The position numbers were made by a program, and so were the translations under genes. A stretch of DNA of 64,000 bases from Fretibacter sp964410285 (GTDB taxonomy: Bacteria; Pseudomonadota; Alphaproteobacteria; Caulobacterales; Maricaulaceae), in the NCBI GenBank assembly GCA_964410285.1, contig CAYPFR010000006.1, forward strand, positions 1 to 64,000. Reading direction: 5' to 3'. Under the pieces are notes generated by a model. The model did no database searches, was not told the DNA's origin, and was given only the letters and a program-made list of their open reading frames with translations. Below are positions 43,553 through 51,884 of this stretch, piece by piece; position 1 is the first letter of the stretch; every line of letters starts with the position of its first letter.

Positions 43553-43686
43553 AATCACCTCTCACATATTTGATTGTATTTCTTATTATATACAACTATA
43601 AGATGTGTTAGTTGATTTTCTATTAGCAGCTATGGTTTACAATGCATTAAGGAAAGAAACATGCCGCAGCGTGCACATGGAAAAGG

Positions 43687-44664
43687 CTAGGCCGCGTATT
43701 CCGCAAGCCTTTGGACTGCCCAAAACATGCCCGTAATGCCAATACCGTAAGCGGCGGCATATTCGATTTGACCTTGGCCTATCCATTTGGATTTCAGCAA
43801 TGCCCATATAGCCACGAGCAACCCAAGGATTACGCCAATCTGTCCAATCTCTACGCCAATGTTAAAAAACAAAAGAGCGAGGAGTTCCGTTCCCTTGGGC
43901 AGACCAATTTCCGACAGCGCGCTGGCAAAGCCGCAGCCATGGATAAGACCAATAACAAAGGAGATCAAATAGGGCTTTCGAATAGCAAGAGAGCTTTGCC
44001 CCCTATTTTTACGCACGATCTCCAACGCCAAAAGTACAATGCTCATGGCGATTAGAATTTCCACAGGGCGCGTAGGCAAGGTCAATAGGCCAAAGGCCGC
44101 CAGTGCCAATGTCAGGCTATGCGCGACAGTAAACGCCGTCGCTACACCGATAATCTGCCGGCGGGTCACGAGCATAACAAGACCGATAACAAAGAGCAGA
44201 TGATCCCAGCCAAATATGATATGATCTAGCCCGATTTTTATATAGGCACTGGCGCGCGCAGCGCTTGCCTCAGATAGATTAAAAGCCGGATTATCTGCCT
44301 TGATCACCCCTGATTTCTCCGATCCGTCAAGATAATCGATACGGACAAAGGCATCGGTAAGCGTGCGCTCAAGCCCCTCTAGCCGTATCTCGCCAGACAG
44401 TAATGGACAGCGCAGAGTAAAGCTCTCGGTTGCCGTGCGGCCATTGGCGCGAATATCGCGCGGCCCCACCTCCTCGCAATCTGCCTCAAAAACAGGTTTA
44501 ATACGTAGGCGTTTTCCTTCCAAAACGGGCTGCTTCCAGACCACTTCGAATTGCGCGGGCGAGACCTCATTTAAATGTAGATAGGACGGGCGCACTTCAT
44601 GGGCCTGCGCCGCGCCGGCAAAGCCAATAATATATATAAGTAAGACGCAGGCCCAGCGGATCAT
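43687..44664 (-). CDS. HupE/UreJ-type membrane protein
   Basis: 325 residues: a signal peptide ending AQAHEVRPSY, an N-terminal periplasmic beta domain (about 25-140), then about six transmembrane helices holding the HupE/UreJ_2 pattern IIFGWDHLLFVIGL, AFTVAHSLTLALA and the GLIHGCGFASAL histidine motif. Family members are proposed metal (nickel or cobalt) transporters, but many lie beside PpiC and DUF3604 genes, as here, with no link to hydrogenase. The start overlaps the PpiC-type gene stop by 4 bases. Confidence 0.82.
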   Translation of the reverse strand: MIRWACVLLIYIIGFAGAAQAHEVRPSYLHLNEVSPAQFEVVWKQPVLEGKRLRIKPVFEADCEEVGPRDIRANGRTATESFTLRCPLLSGEIRLEGLERTLTDAFVRIDYLDGSEKSGVIKADNPAFNLSEASAARASAYIKIGLDHIIFGWDHLLFVIGLVMLVTRRQIIGVATAFTVAHSLTLALAAFGLLTLPTRPVEILIAMSIVLLALEIVRKNRGQSSLAIRKPYLISFVIGLIHGCGFASALSEIGLPKGTELLALLFFNIGVEIGQIGVILGLLVAIWALLKSKWIGQGQIEYAAAYGIGITGMFWAVQRLAEYAA

Positions 44665-45479
44665 TCGCCGGCAACCTTGACCGTATATTTGCTGACAATG
44701 TCTTGAAGGCGCTGCGCATTAGCTTCGCGCTGGCGGGAGTCTATCCACGCGGTCTGAACCTGCTCACGCACATTTTCATAGTCTGCGGGCACCGCCGGTG
44801 CGTTTTTCGAAAGCTTGACCAGATGCACGCCAAAAGCAGATTCAATCGCCTCGCCCCATTCTCCTATCGGCTTTTCTTTAAGCTGGCGCGCAAAATCCGC
44901 CCCAAAGAGGCGGGCAATATCAATGGGGGTAACATCCTGATAGTCACGGCGCATAATAAAGGGGTCCCCGAGGGCGGCGCCGTCATCATTTGGCGACAGA
45001 CCCGCCGCGGCTTGCGCCGCCCGAGCTGCGGGATCGCCCTTGTCGGGGCTGAAATATATATGCGTAAAACTCAAGCGCGGCGGAGCGGCAAAGTCAACCG
45101 CCCGCGCATCAAACCATGCCCTTAGTTCTGCTTCATCCGGGAGTTTAGGCGGGGACACATCCTCAATGAGAAAACGCATTTTCTGTGCGAGGCGGCGACG
45201 AATAATCGTATCGCGCTCTCCTAATCCTCGCGCCTCGGCTTCGCGCACAAGCGCTTCTTCTTCGACATGGGCATAAAGCAAAGCCTTGAGATCATCTTCA
45301 TTGGCGGTGCGGCGGTTTTCACCCGCAAAGATGAGGGCTTGACGCTGCATCTCGTTTTCCGAGACATAAATTGTCCGCTCGGCCTTTGAGATTTTTGCAG
45401 CCCAAAGGCTATGGCCCGCGAACAAAAGGACGCCTAAGACCAAAAAGTGGAAAAAAGGATCACGGAGAATTTTTGGCAT
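44661..45479 (-). CDS. PpiC-type peptidyl-prolyl isomerase
   Basis: Membrane-anchored periplasmic folding factor, 272 residues. It has a single N-terminal transmembrane helix (FFHFLVLGVLLFAGH), a helical chaperone region with EEEALVREAEARGLGERDTII, and a parvulin domain (about 120-230) with LSFTHIYFSP and PIGEWGEAIESAFGVHLVKL. It is coupled to the HupE/UreJ-type gene and follows the DUF3604 gene, so a role in maturing that neighbour is plausible. Confidence 0.83.
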   Translation of the reverse strand: MPKILRDPFFHFLVLGVLLFAGHSLWAAKISKAERTIYVSENEMQRQALIFAGENRRTANEDDLKALLYAHVEEEALVREAEARGLGERDTIIRRRLAQKMRFLIEDVSPPKLPDEAELRAWFDARAVDFAAPPRLSFTHIYFSPDKGDPAARAAQAAAGLSPNDDGAALGDPFIMRRDYQDVTPIDIARLFGADFARQLKEKPIGEWGEAIESAFGVHLVKLSKNAPAVPADYENVREQVQTAWIDSRQREANAQRLQDIVSKYTVKVAGE

Positions 45480-45522
45480 AAATTGCGACTCAAAAGCTGT
45501 ATTTACAGCCCCAGACTAGCGC

Positions 45523-47445
45523 CTAATTGGCGTTAATCCAGATCGGAGAGCTATAAGCACGCTCTTTAATTGTGGGCGGCAAGTCGGGGTGGCGCTCAAC
45601 GCCCGCCTTAAGCGCATCCCACGTGCTCCAGCGGCAAGTCGGGTTTTCAAGCACACGGACATAATAGCTCGCCGCCATGTCGGACTTATAATCAGGGTCT
45701 TTCCACGCCGCGCGCAGTTCCGGATCCCCCTGCCCGCTAGAGGCTTCACAATTTTCCAAATTCACGGAGGCCCCATTATCAGGGCAGCGGCGGGTCGCCG
45801 GATCAGGTCTCGCCCCGTCCGAGCACGCCACATCATAAATGCGTTCTTTGGCACTGCCGTCATGCCAAACCTTGATGATCTGAATACGATCAAGCGGAGC
45901 CGATAAAGGATCGCGCATCGCCCATGCCACAAATAATGGCGAGCTCTCTTGGGCATTTAGCTCACCGCCCATCGGCACGCCCGAGTCATAGGCGCGGGCC
46001 GTTAAATCGGCGGCCTGCAACATATCGGGCGTATAATCATAACCGGCAAAGAAACGCAGTTTCATACGCGGGCCAGAGGTGGCGAAGGTCTCCTTACGCG
46101 CCATAGCGTCATAAATTGACTCGCGCGTATTTTCTTCAGCCCAAACCCCCGCAAGACCCGAAGCCCCCCAGCGCGAGAACCAGCTTTCGGCGTTAGGCGT
46201 GCGAGAAACCCCTTCCCAGCTTTTGCTACCGCCCGGCGGAACCGAGCCGCGCGCTTCGGCTGTGCCGTCAACGAGTCCAATTTTGGACCAGTAATCTTTT
46301 TCATCAAAGGCTCCACCAACAACATGGCTATCGGAGGCCCCAATCATGCCAAATTTGTAAGGATTGGCACCCGTTTTTTTCTCAATACCTAACCCATTTG
46401 CGAGCGCTTCGCGCACGTAGCTGCCTTCCGTTTTGGAAACGACAAATGAGCTAAGCAATTTGTCGTATATTTCAAAATCGGCGAATTCATCATTCGGCGA
46501 GAGCGCCGGATGGGTTTCCGACGTGCCCTTCACTTGGGTCATTTCCACAATGGGCTCGTTCTTCAGGCGCTGCTGACTATGGGCTTTGGTAAGGGCGCTG
46601 CCGTCATAGGTCACGCTATCAAACATACGCCCATCAGAGACATTGGAATTGTGCGGAATGGCCATAACTTCATGACCGCTTGCGCGCTGCCCATCCATCC
46701 AGTCCCAAAGGTCTTCGGGATTGGTGGAATGCAAAGTCGAGAAAAGCTGCTTTGGCGCGCTGTCGCGGAAGACAACATTTCTGTGAAGATTACCGCCGGT
46801 GAAATTATCAGGATCGGAAGCGCGCGTTGTCACCGAGGTATATTCATAGGCTGCAAAGGTCGTCAGCTCGCCCGGCTTATAGTGGCGGTTCGCTGCATCA
46901 ATCGCACCTTGCCACGTCCGGCTGATAAGATCTTCGTCAAATGCACCTTCAATCGGCACGCCGCTACGCACAGAGCCGCCGATAAGCCCAAAGGCCTGAA
47001 CGATTTTATCGGGGTCGGTAGAAAACATTTCCTTGGCGATCGACAGTTCCGATAGCTTTGTACCTTCGGTATTCATGGCGGGCAAAACGCCCATATATGC
47101 CCCGTGATCTGTCGCAGCGACGAAATCCAGTGGCTGACCCCAAATTTTAATATCATAGCCTGACGGATGCTTGACCGATTCGCCCTTAGCAAAGCGGTAG
47201 ACATCATCCGGCGTCGTCCGGACATTGAAAATATAGGCATCAAAGCTATTTTTTGTATGGATATGCAAGTCACCAAAATAGGCATTGCGCTCGGCCGAAT
47301 ATCCGGCGGTTCGCGCGCCGGTTTTGGCCGCCATCTTTGACACGGCCTCCTTGCCGGCGTCCATAACCTCATCAGGGCTTGGCGCGCTTTGCGTACAGCC
47401 CGCTAGAATTATCGCCGCAGCGCTTAGGCTCAAAAAAGTTTTCAT
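45523..47445 (-). CDS. DUF3604 lipoprotein
   Basis: About 640 residues with lipobox ILAGC (Cys17). The DUF3604 domain covers nearly all of it: YFGDLHIHTKNSFDAY near residue 55 recalls PHP/amidohydrolase-type metal binding (His61, His63), followed by DFVAATDHGAYMG and FGMIGASDSHVVGG histidine/aspartate motifs. It is a probable metal-dependent hydrolase of unknown substrate. I chose the third codon, ATG 47445, since GGGGA is well spaced from it and too close to 47451. It heads the cluster DUF3604-PpiC-HupE. Confidence 0.83.
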   Translation of the reverse strand: MKTFLSLSAAAIILAGCTQSAPSPDEVMDAGKEAVSKMAAKTGARTAGYSAERNAYFGDLHIHTKNSFDAYIFNVRTTPDDVYRFAKGESVKHPSGYDIKIWGQPLDFVAATDHGAYMGVLPAMNTEGTKLSELSIAKEMFSTDPDKIVQAFGLIGGSVRSGVPIEGAFDEDLISRTWQGAIDAANRHYKPGELTTFAAYEYTSVTTRASDPDNFTGGNLHRNVVFRDSAPKQLFSTLHSTNPEDLWDWMDGQRASGHEVMAIPHNSNVSDGRMFDSVTYDGSALTKAHSQQRLKNEPIVEMTQVKGTSETHPALSPNDEFADFEIYDKLLSSFVVSKTEGSYVREALANGLGIEKKTGANPYKFGMIGASDSHVVGGAFDEKDYWSKIGLVDGTAEARGSVPPGGSKSWEGVSRTPNAESWFSRWGASGLAGVWAEENTRESIYDAMARKETFATSGPRMKLRFFAGYDYTPDMLQAADLTARAYDSGVPMGGELNAQESSPLFVAWAMRDPLSAPLDRIQIIKVWHDGSAKERIYDVACSDGARPDPATRRCPDNGASVNLENCEASSGQGDPELRAAWKDPDYKSDMAASYYVRVLENPTCRWSTWDALKAGVERHPDLPPTIKERAYSSPIWINAN

Positions 47446-47511
47446 ATCCATTCCCCAGATTTACGCCTTTTGCGCAGAACGCGCCCAGACATATTGACGT
47501 CATCATATGTA

Positions 47512-47539
47512 AAAGGCGCGAATGGAAATCCGCGCCTTT
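47512..47539 (-). terminator. Rho-independent terminator of the TonB-dependent receptor gene
   Basis: A 9-bp perfect stem AAAGGCGCG/CGCGCCTTT with a 10-base loop lies 21 bases beyond the receptor stop. On the minus strand it ends in TTTT; on the plus strand it is followed by TTTCCTTTTTT, so it could work in both directions. It also separates the receptor from the DUF3604 cluster. Confidence 0.75.
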
Positions 47540-47560
47540 CCTTTTTTCAATTTTTCAACG

Positions 47561-50116
47561 CTAGAAGTTTTTGCGAGCTGTCACGCCGTACATTCTTGGC
47601 TCTTGCACAAAGGCTGAGCGAGACCCAGAACGCAATACGGTGTTAAAGGTCACCCCGCGGGTTACCTCATTAGTCAGATTGGTCGCCCAGGCTTCAAGGC
47701 CCCAGCCATGTTCTTCGCTACCGATACCAGCGCGAAGGTTGACCTTCAGCGTGCTTTCCTGAACGTCGAGCGGGTTAAGGCCCGTTGTGCCAATCGCGGC
47801 GGCCGTGGCCGGCACGAGCTGCCCTTGAGTTGACGTGCGGCGATCACCTTCATAGCGGACCTGGCCATTTAAGAAGAAGTTCAAATTCGCCGAGAAATTC
47901 CCATTATATGTCCCGCCCAATAGGCCGACCGTTCTGGGGGCATTTGTCAGATCAAATCCACATAGATTTTGTACCCGAACAGCATCTGCCGCAGAGGCAC
48001 AATCATCAGGATAAGACGCCTCCAGTAAAGTAAGGCCGCCGTTTAGCGTGAGATTATCCGTTGGCTGAACCACGGTTTCAATCTCCACCCCTCGGGACTC
48101 CGCGCTCGGTACATTGAAGGTCTGGAACTGCGCGCCTGTAAATTCAAGCACTTGGAAATTGGTGAAGTCCTCAAAGAAGGCCGCAACATTAAGCGTCATC
48201 AGCCCATCAAAGAGTTTGGATTTTACGCCAAGCTCATACGCATCCACTTCTTCGGACAAAAAGCGCGGGTCCGCGCCGCCGGAAGCTGCCGTCGAGTCAA
48301 GGTTAAAGCCGCCTGACTTATATCCATGCGTGAAGCTGGCATAGGCCGAAATGTCCGGCGTTACGTCATAGCCAATTTTACCTGTATAAATCAGCTCATC
48401 ATCCTCAAACGTGTCATTAAAGGAGAGCGGCAAGGGCAGACGAAGCGGGGAATTACCCGGCGCGCCAATGGCTTGCGGCAGATCAGCTGGCGCGACAAAG
48501 GCCAGACAGCCTAGGCCAAAGACATTCGTGATCAGCGGGCCGGGAACAGCCCCCGCACCGATCGAGCCAAGAATGGCAGGACACAGCGGATTCGTCACAT
48601 CCGACTGGCTAAAGCTACCATCTTTGCTCTCGTCTGAGTAACGAAGACCCACTGTAAGGCTGAGCGCGTCCGTCACGTCAAATGTATTATGGGTAAAGAT
48701 TGACCAGCTTTCGCTATTTTGCGTGTAATCATTGCGCGTTCTGACGACCCCTGGGTCAACGCCGCCCGATAATATCGTCAGCGGGTTGGCGCCAAACGCC
48801 CCGCGGGTTGGTCCAAAGAAGAGGGCTCCGACAAGCTCGCCGTAATCCTCACCCAAGCCAAAATTGATGTTTTGCGTAATGTCCTCGTCGGAATAATATC
48901 CGCCAACAAGCCATGACAGCCTATTGTCCATCGCATTTCCTTGAAGGCGAAGCTCCTGCGTCAAGGTTGAAATCTGGGTGTTGCTCCCCTCCAATACGTT
49001 GAAAATATCAAGACCGGAGAAGTCCGAATCATAGGCTTCGTCCGCATCATAATCACGGTAAGAGCCGATATAGATAAGGTCAGCGTTATCGGTTAAAGGA
49101 AACTCGATCTCGGCCGTTATACCGGTTTGCTCACTTGACGGATTAGGCCGGAAGCTGGCCGTCGCAATCCGGTTTTCAACAGCCTGCTCGGCCGTTGCAT
49201 TATCAAGGCCGTCAACTGCGACAACCGGCGCGGCCATGCCGCCCCTCGCGCCAAGTCCAACCGCGTTAAACAACCCAAGAGTTTCGAGCGGGGAGCGCAG
49301 AACTTCAACGGCTGCGCAGCAAACCGCGTCACTTTCTGAATGGTCAACAATGACCCGCCCGGTGATGCCGCTATCGGTTTCAAAGCCGATTTGGCCGCGT
49401 AGCATGAATTGGTTGATGTCATTGGAATCGCCAATATCGTTACCCGCGCCGTCAACAAGATCAATGATGCCGTCGCGGTCACGCAGCGCGCCTGTGATAC
49501 GGGCGGCAACTTTTCCCTCAGCGAGCGGAATATTGACCGCGCCTTGGATGCTTTTGTGGTTAAAGTTACCATAGGTCAGGTTTAAAAAGCCCCCCGCCTC
49601 ATCCAGATCGGGGCGCACATTGATCACGTTAAGTGCGCCAGCCGATGTATTCCGGCCAAAGAGCGTGCCCTGAGGACCGCGAAGCACTTCAACGCGCTCA
49701 ACGTCGACAAATTCACCAAGGGCCACACCCGGACGAGATTGATAGGCGCCGTCAATAAACACGCCCACAGCCGATTCAAAGCCGATGTTATTTGAAGTCG
49801 TCCCTACACCGCGAATCCGAAGAACCACTGTTCCCGATGCCGTTTGCGCTTGCGAGGTCGAAAAGCTTGGCGCAACGCTAGTGAGGTTTTGGATGTTAAC
49901 CACACCTTGCTTTTCAAGATCCTCCGGCAAGATCGCGGTCACCGCAATCGGAATATCCTGAATACTTTCGGCCCGCCGCGTCGCCGTCACGATGATCTCA
50001 TCATCAAATGACTGCGCCTGAGCGGATACGCCGGGAATGGCAACCGCACTAAAGGATGTGGCGGTGAGAAGAAGAGCGGCTTTTACGGACCGCGAAGTAA
50101 ACTTTGTAGGTGACAT
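47561..50116 (-). CDS. TonB-dependent outer-membrane receptor
   Basis: Active importer across the outer membrane, 851 residues. It has a signal peptide ending VSAQA, a plug domain (about 40-170) starting with DDEIIVTATRRAESIQDIPIAVT, which acts as TonB box region, and the VEVLRGPQGTLFGRNTSAGALNVI motif. A 22-strand barrel follows, ending in Phe (YGVTARKNF), as expected. The type resembles sphingomonad/Caulobacter receptors for plant oligosaccharides, aromatics or other organics rather than a defined siderophore. GGGA precedes the start. It is divergent from a Crp/Fnr regulator. Confidence 0.94.
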   Translation of the reverse strand: MSPTKFTSRSVKAALLLTATSFSAVAIPGVSAQAQSFDDEIIVTATRRAESIQDIPIAVTAILPEDLEKQGVVNIQNLTSVAPSFSTSQAQTASGTVVLRIRGVGTTSNNIGFESAVGVFIDGAYQSRPGVALGEFVDVERVEVLRGPQGTLFGRNTSAGALNVINVRPDLDEAGGFLNLTYGNFNHKSIQGAVNIPLAEGKVAARITGALRDRDGIIDLVDGAGNDIGDSNDINQFMLRGQIGFETDSGITGRVIVDHSESDAVCCAAVEVLRSPLETLGLFNAVGLGARGGMAAPVVAVDGLDNATAEQAVENRIATASFRPNPSSEQTGITAEIEFPLTDNADLIYIGSYRDYDADEAYDSDFSGLDIFNVLEGSNTQISTLTQELRLQGNAMDNRLSWLVGGYYSDEDITQNINFGLGEDYGELVGALFFGPTRGAFGANPLTILSGGVDPGVVRTRNDYTQNSESWSIFTHNTFDVTDALSLTVGLRYSDESKDGSFSQSDVTNPLCPAILGSIGAGAVPGPLITNVFGLGCLAFVAPADLPQAIGAPGNSPLRLPLPLSFNDTFEDDELIYTGKIGYDVTPDISAYASFTHGYKSGGFNLDSTAASGGADPRFLSEEVDAYELGVKSKLFDGLMTLNVAAFFEDFTNFQVLEFTGAQFQTFNVPSAESRGVEIETVVQPTDNLTLNGGLTLLEASYPDDCASAADAVRVQNLCGFDLTNAPRTVGLLGGTYNGNFSANLNFFLNGQVRYEGDRRTSTQGQLVPATAAAIGTTGLNPLDVQESTLKVNLRAGIGSEEHGWGLEAWATNLTNEVTRGVTFNTVLRSGSRSAFVQEPRMYGVTARKNF

Positions 50117-50277
50117 TTTTTTCCCTTTAAAAAGTGCCGCTCTGTGTCGTCAGGCGTGCATGATTATAAGGCGAGTTTAATCAGATGCCGCCACCTTTAA
50201 TTGTCATCAAGACGACATTTGTCTTGAAAAAAATATTTTTTGCGTCAGTTTGGCATTTTGGCAACACAAGTATCGTT

Positions 50278-50958
50278 ATGACCCCCAATTTAAAAGCCAG
50301 CCTATCGCCCGAGACCCGAAGCTGGTTTGGCTGGCTATCCCCCGAGACGCAGGCCGCCCTCACCGCCGCCGCAAGCCGCCTTGAAATCAATACAGGCAAA
50401 CGTCTTTATGAGCACAAAACCGAACCAACAGGGCTGTATATTATTCGCGCGGGGCAGGTGCGTATTACCTTTCAATCCAGCTCCGGAAATCACCATTTGC
50501 TCAAAATTGCCTCGCCCGGAGGGATAGTCGGCGACCTCGCCTGTTTTGATGGCTTGCCTTATCCTGTTTTCACGGAGGCTATGTGCCCTTGCAGCATTGA
50601 TTTCATCCCGCTGAAATCTTTTAGAGAGCTTCGCAGGAGCCATGCCGATATTGACCGCGTTCTTTTGCAACATTTTGCCCGTATATCGCGCACACTCGTA
50701 ACAATGATGGAAGTCACTTTCCTCGGCAGTCTTAGCGCCCGCGTAGCTTCGCGGCTATTATTTCTCACCCATGAATATGGCACGCGCAGCCTAACGATCT
50801 CCCAGACCGATATAGGGCTCATGGCGGGAGTTTCGCGCCAAGCAACCAATAAAGCGCTGGGTGAGCTAACGAGCTTGGGGCTCATAGAGAAACGCTATAA
50901 CGTCATTGAAATTCTTGATTATGAGGGGCTGCTGGCGTTTAAAAACGAACAAAGCTAG
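50278..50958 (+). CDS. Crp/Fnr-family transcriptional regulator
   Basis: 226 residues: an N-terminal cyclic-nucleotide-binding-like beta roll (about 20-130, TGLYIIRAGQVRITFQ and GGIVGDLACFDG) and a C-terminal winged helix-turn-helix (about 165-215, SQTDIGLMAGVSRQATNKALGEL). No Fnr-type N-terminal cysteine cluster is seen, so it is not an obvious oxygen sensor. I choose ATG 50278, where homology would begin; the frame extends to 50185. It is divergent from the TonB-dependent receptor and may regulate it. Confidence 0.88.
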   Translation: MTPNLKASLSPETRSWFGWLSPETQAALTAAASRLEINTGKRLYEHKTEPTGLYIIRAGQVRITFQSSSGNHHLLKIASPGGIVGDLACFDGLPYPVFTEAMCPCSIDFIPLKSFRELRRSHADIDRVLLQHFARISRTLVTMMEVTFLGSLSARVASRLLFLTHEYGTRSLTISQTDIGLMAGVSRQATNKALGELTSLGLIEKRYNVIEILDYEGLLAFKNEQS

Positions 50959-51884
50959 CCGCGCCGCGCCGCCTCGCCCCCAGTCTTGGCCCGTTGCGTT
51001 TCGGTTTGGATAATCTCCGCCAGAATTGAAATTGCCAGCCGGCCCGCTTCGCGCTGGGAAGGTACAAGGCCAATTGGCCCGCGCAGCCGCGAGAGAGCCT
51101 CTTTAGCTACGCGCCCGCGCAGCGCCTCTATGCGCGCGGCATGGGCGGCGCGGCTTCCCATTGCGCCAACATAAAAGGCAGGAGACGAAAGCGCAGCCTC
51201 TAGAATAGTAGGCTCATAAGTATGGTCATGAAAGAGCGTCACGACCGCCGTTTGATCATCCATCTGCCAATCTGGCGCTTGCCCAAATTCGAGCAGGCGC
51301 GCCGGCAGACCCTCCGCCCCAAGCGCCGCGACCTCTTCGGCTTCGGGCGAATGGGCCGTGCAAGCAATGCCAAGCCCGCGCGCCGCCCGCGCCAGCATTA
51401 TCAAATTCTCACCTCGCCCGGCGGCCTGTAGAACAAGGGGCGGGCGGTAGATTACAGCGCGTCCAAGCGCCAACACCTTGCCCAATGTCAAGCCGACTTC
51501 TCTGCGCGCGGATAGCGCCGTGTAAAGATGATGGATGAGGCCGGCTTCAGGGCGAGGATAAATCACAAGGCTCACCTGCCCGCCGCAGGGCAAGCGAATA
51601 TCCATATAGGGACTATCGGGGCCGTAGGTCACGCGGCGCATCTGGCCATCCTTAAGCGCGCTTAGTGCTTGGGCGGCAATATCGGCGTCAACGCAGCCAT
51701 TACTCACATAGCCCGCATAGTCCCCGCCCGCGCAAACGACCATAGGCGTGCCAATGGGCCTTAAGGACGCGCCTTTAACGGCCTCAATAACGATCAGAAC
51801 GACCTCTTCTCCGCGGGCTTGGCGCGAGCAGGCAAACTCAAATATATCAAGCGGATGATAGCGAGGCAGCGCAGCAGCGCGCAT
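50955..51884 (-). CDS. XdhC/CoxF-family protein (molybdenum cofactor insertion type), orphan
   Basis: About 309 residues with both XdhC domains: the N-terminal CoxF-like part (SNGCVDADIA and LPCGGQVSLVIYP) and the C-terminal Rossmann domain (VVTLFHDHTYEPTILEAAL, YVGAMGSRAAHAARIEAL, GPIGLVPSQREAGRLAISILAEI). Known relatives bind molybdenum cofactor and sulfurate it for xanthine or CO dehydrogenases, but no such enzyme is encoded nearby. It overlaps the stop of glpD (TGATG), an unusual partner. Confidence 0.88.
   Translation of the reverse strand: MRAAALPRYHPLDIFEFACSRQARGEEVVLIVIEAVKGASLRPIGTPMVVCAGGDYAGYVSNGCVDADIAAQALSALKDGQMRRVTYGPDSPYMDIRLPCGGQVSLVIYPRPEAGLIHHLYTALSARREVGLTLGKVLALGRAVIYRPPLVLQAAGRGENLIMLARAARGLGIACTAHSPEAEEVAALGAEGLPARLLEFGQAPDWQMDDQTAVVTLFHDHTYEPTILEAALSSPAFYVGAMGSRAAHAARIEALRGRVAKEALSRLRGPIGLVPSQREAGRLAISILAEIIQTETQRAKTGGEAARRG

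Noticed and set aside
47496..47503. TGACGTCA palindrome near the DUF3604 gene start
   Set aside because: An 8-base palindrome is expected by chance in a window of this size, and no second copy was noticed in a promoter.
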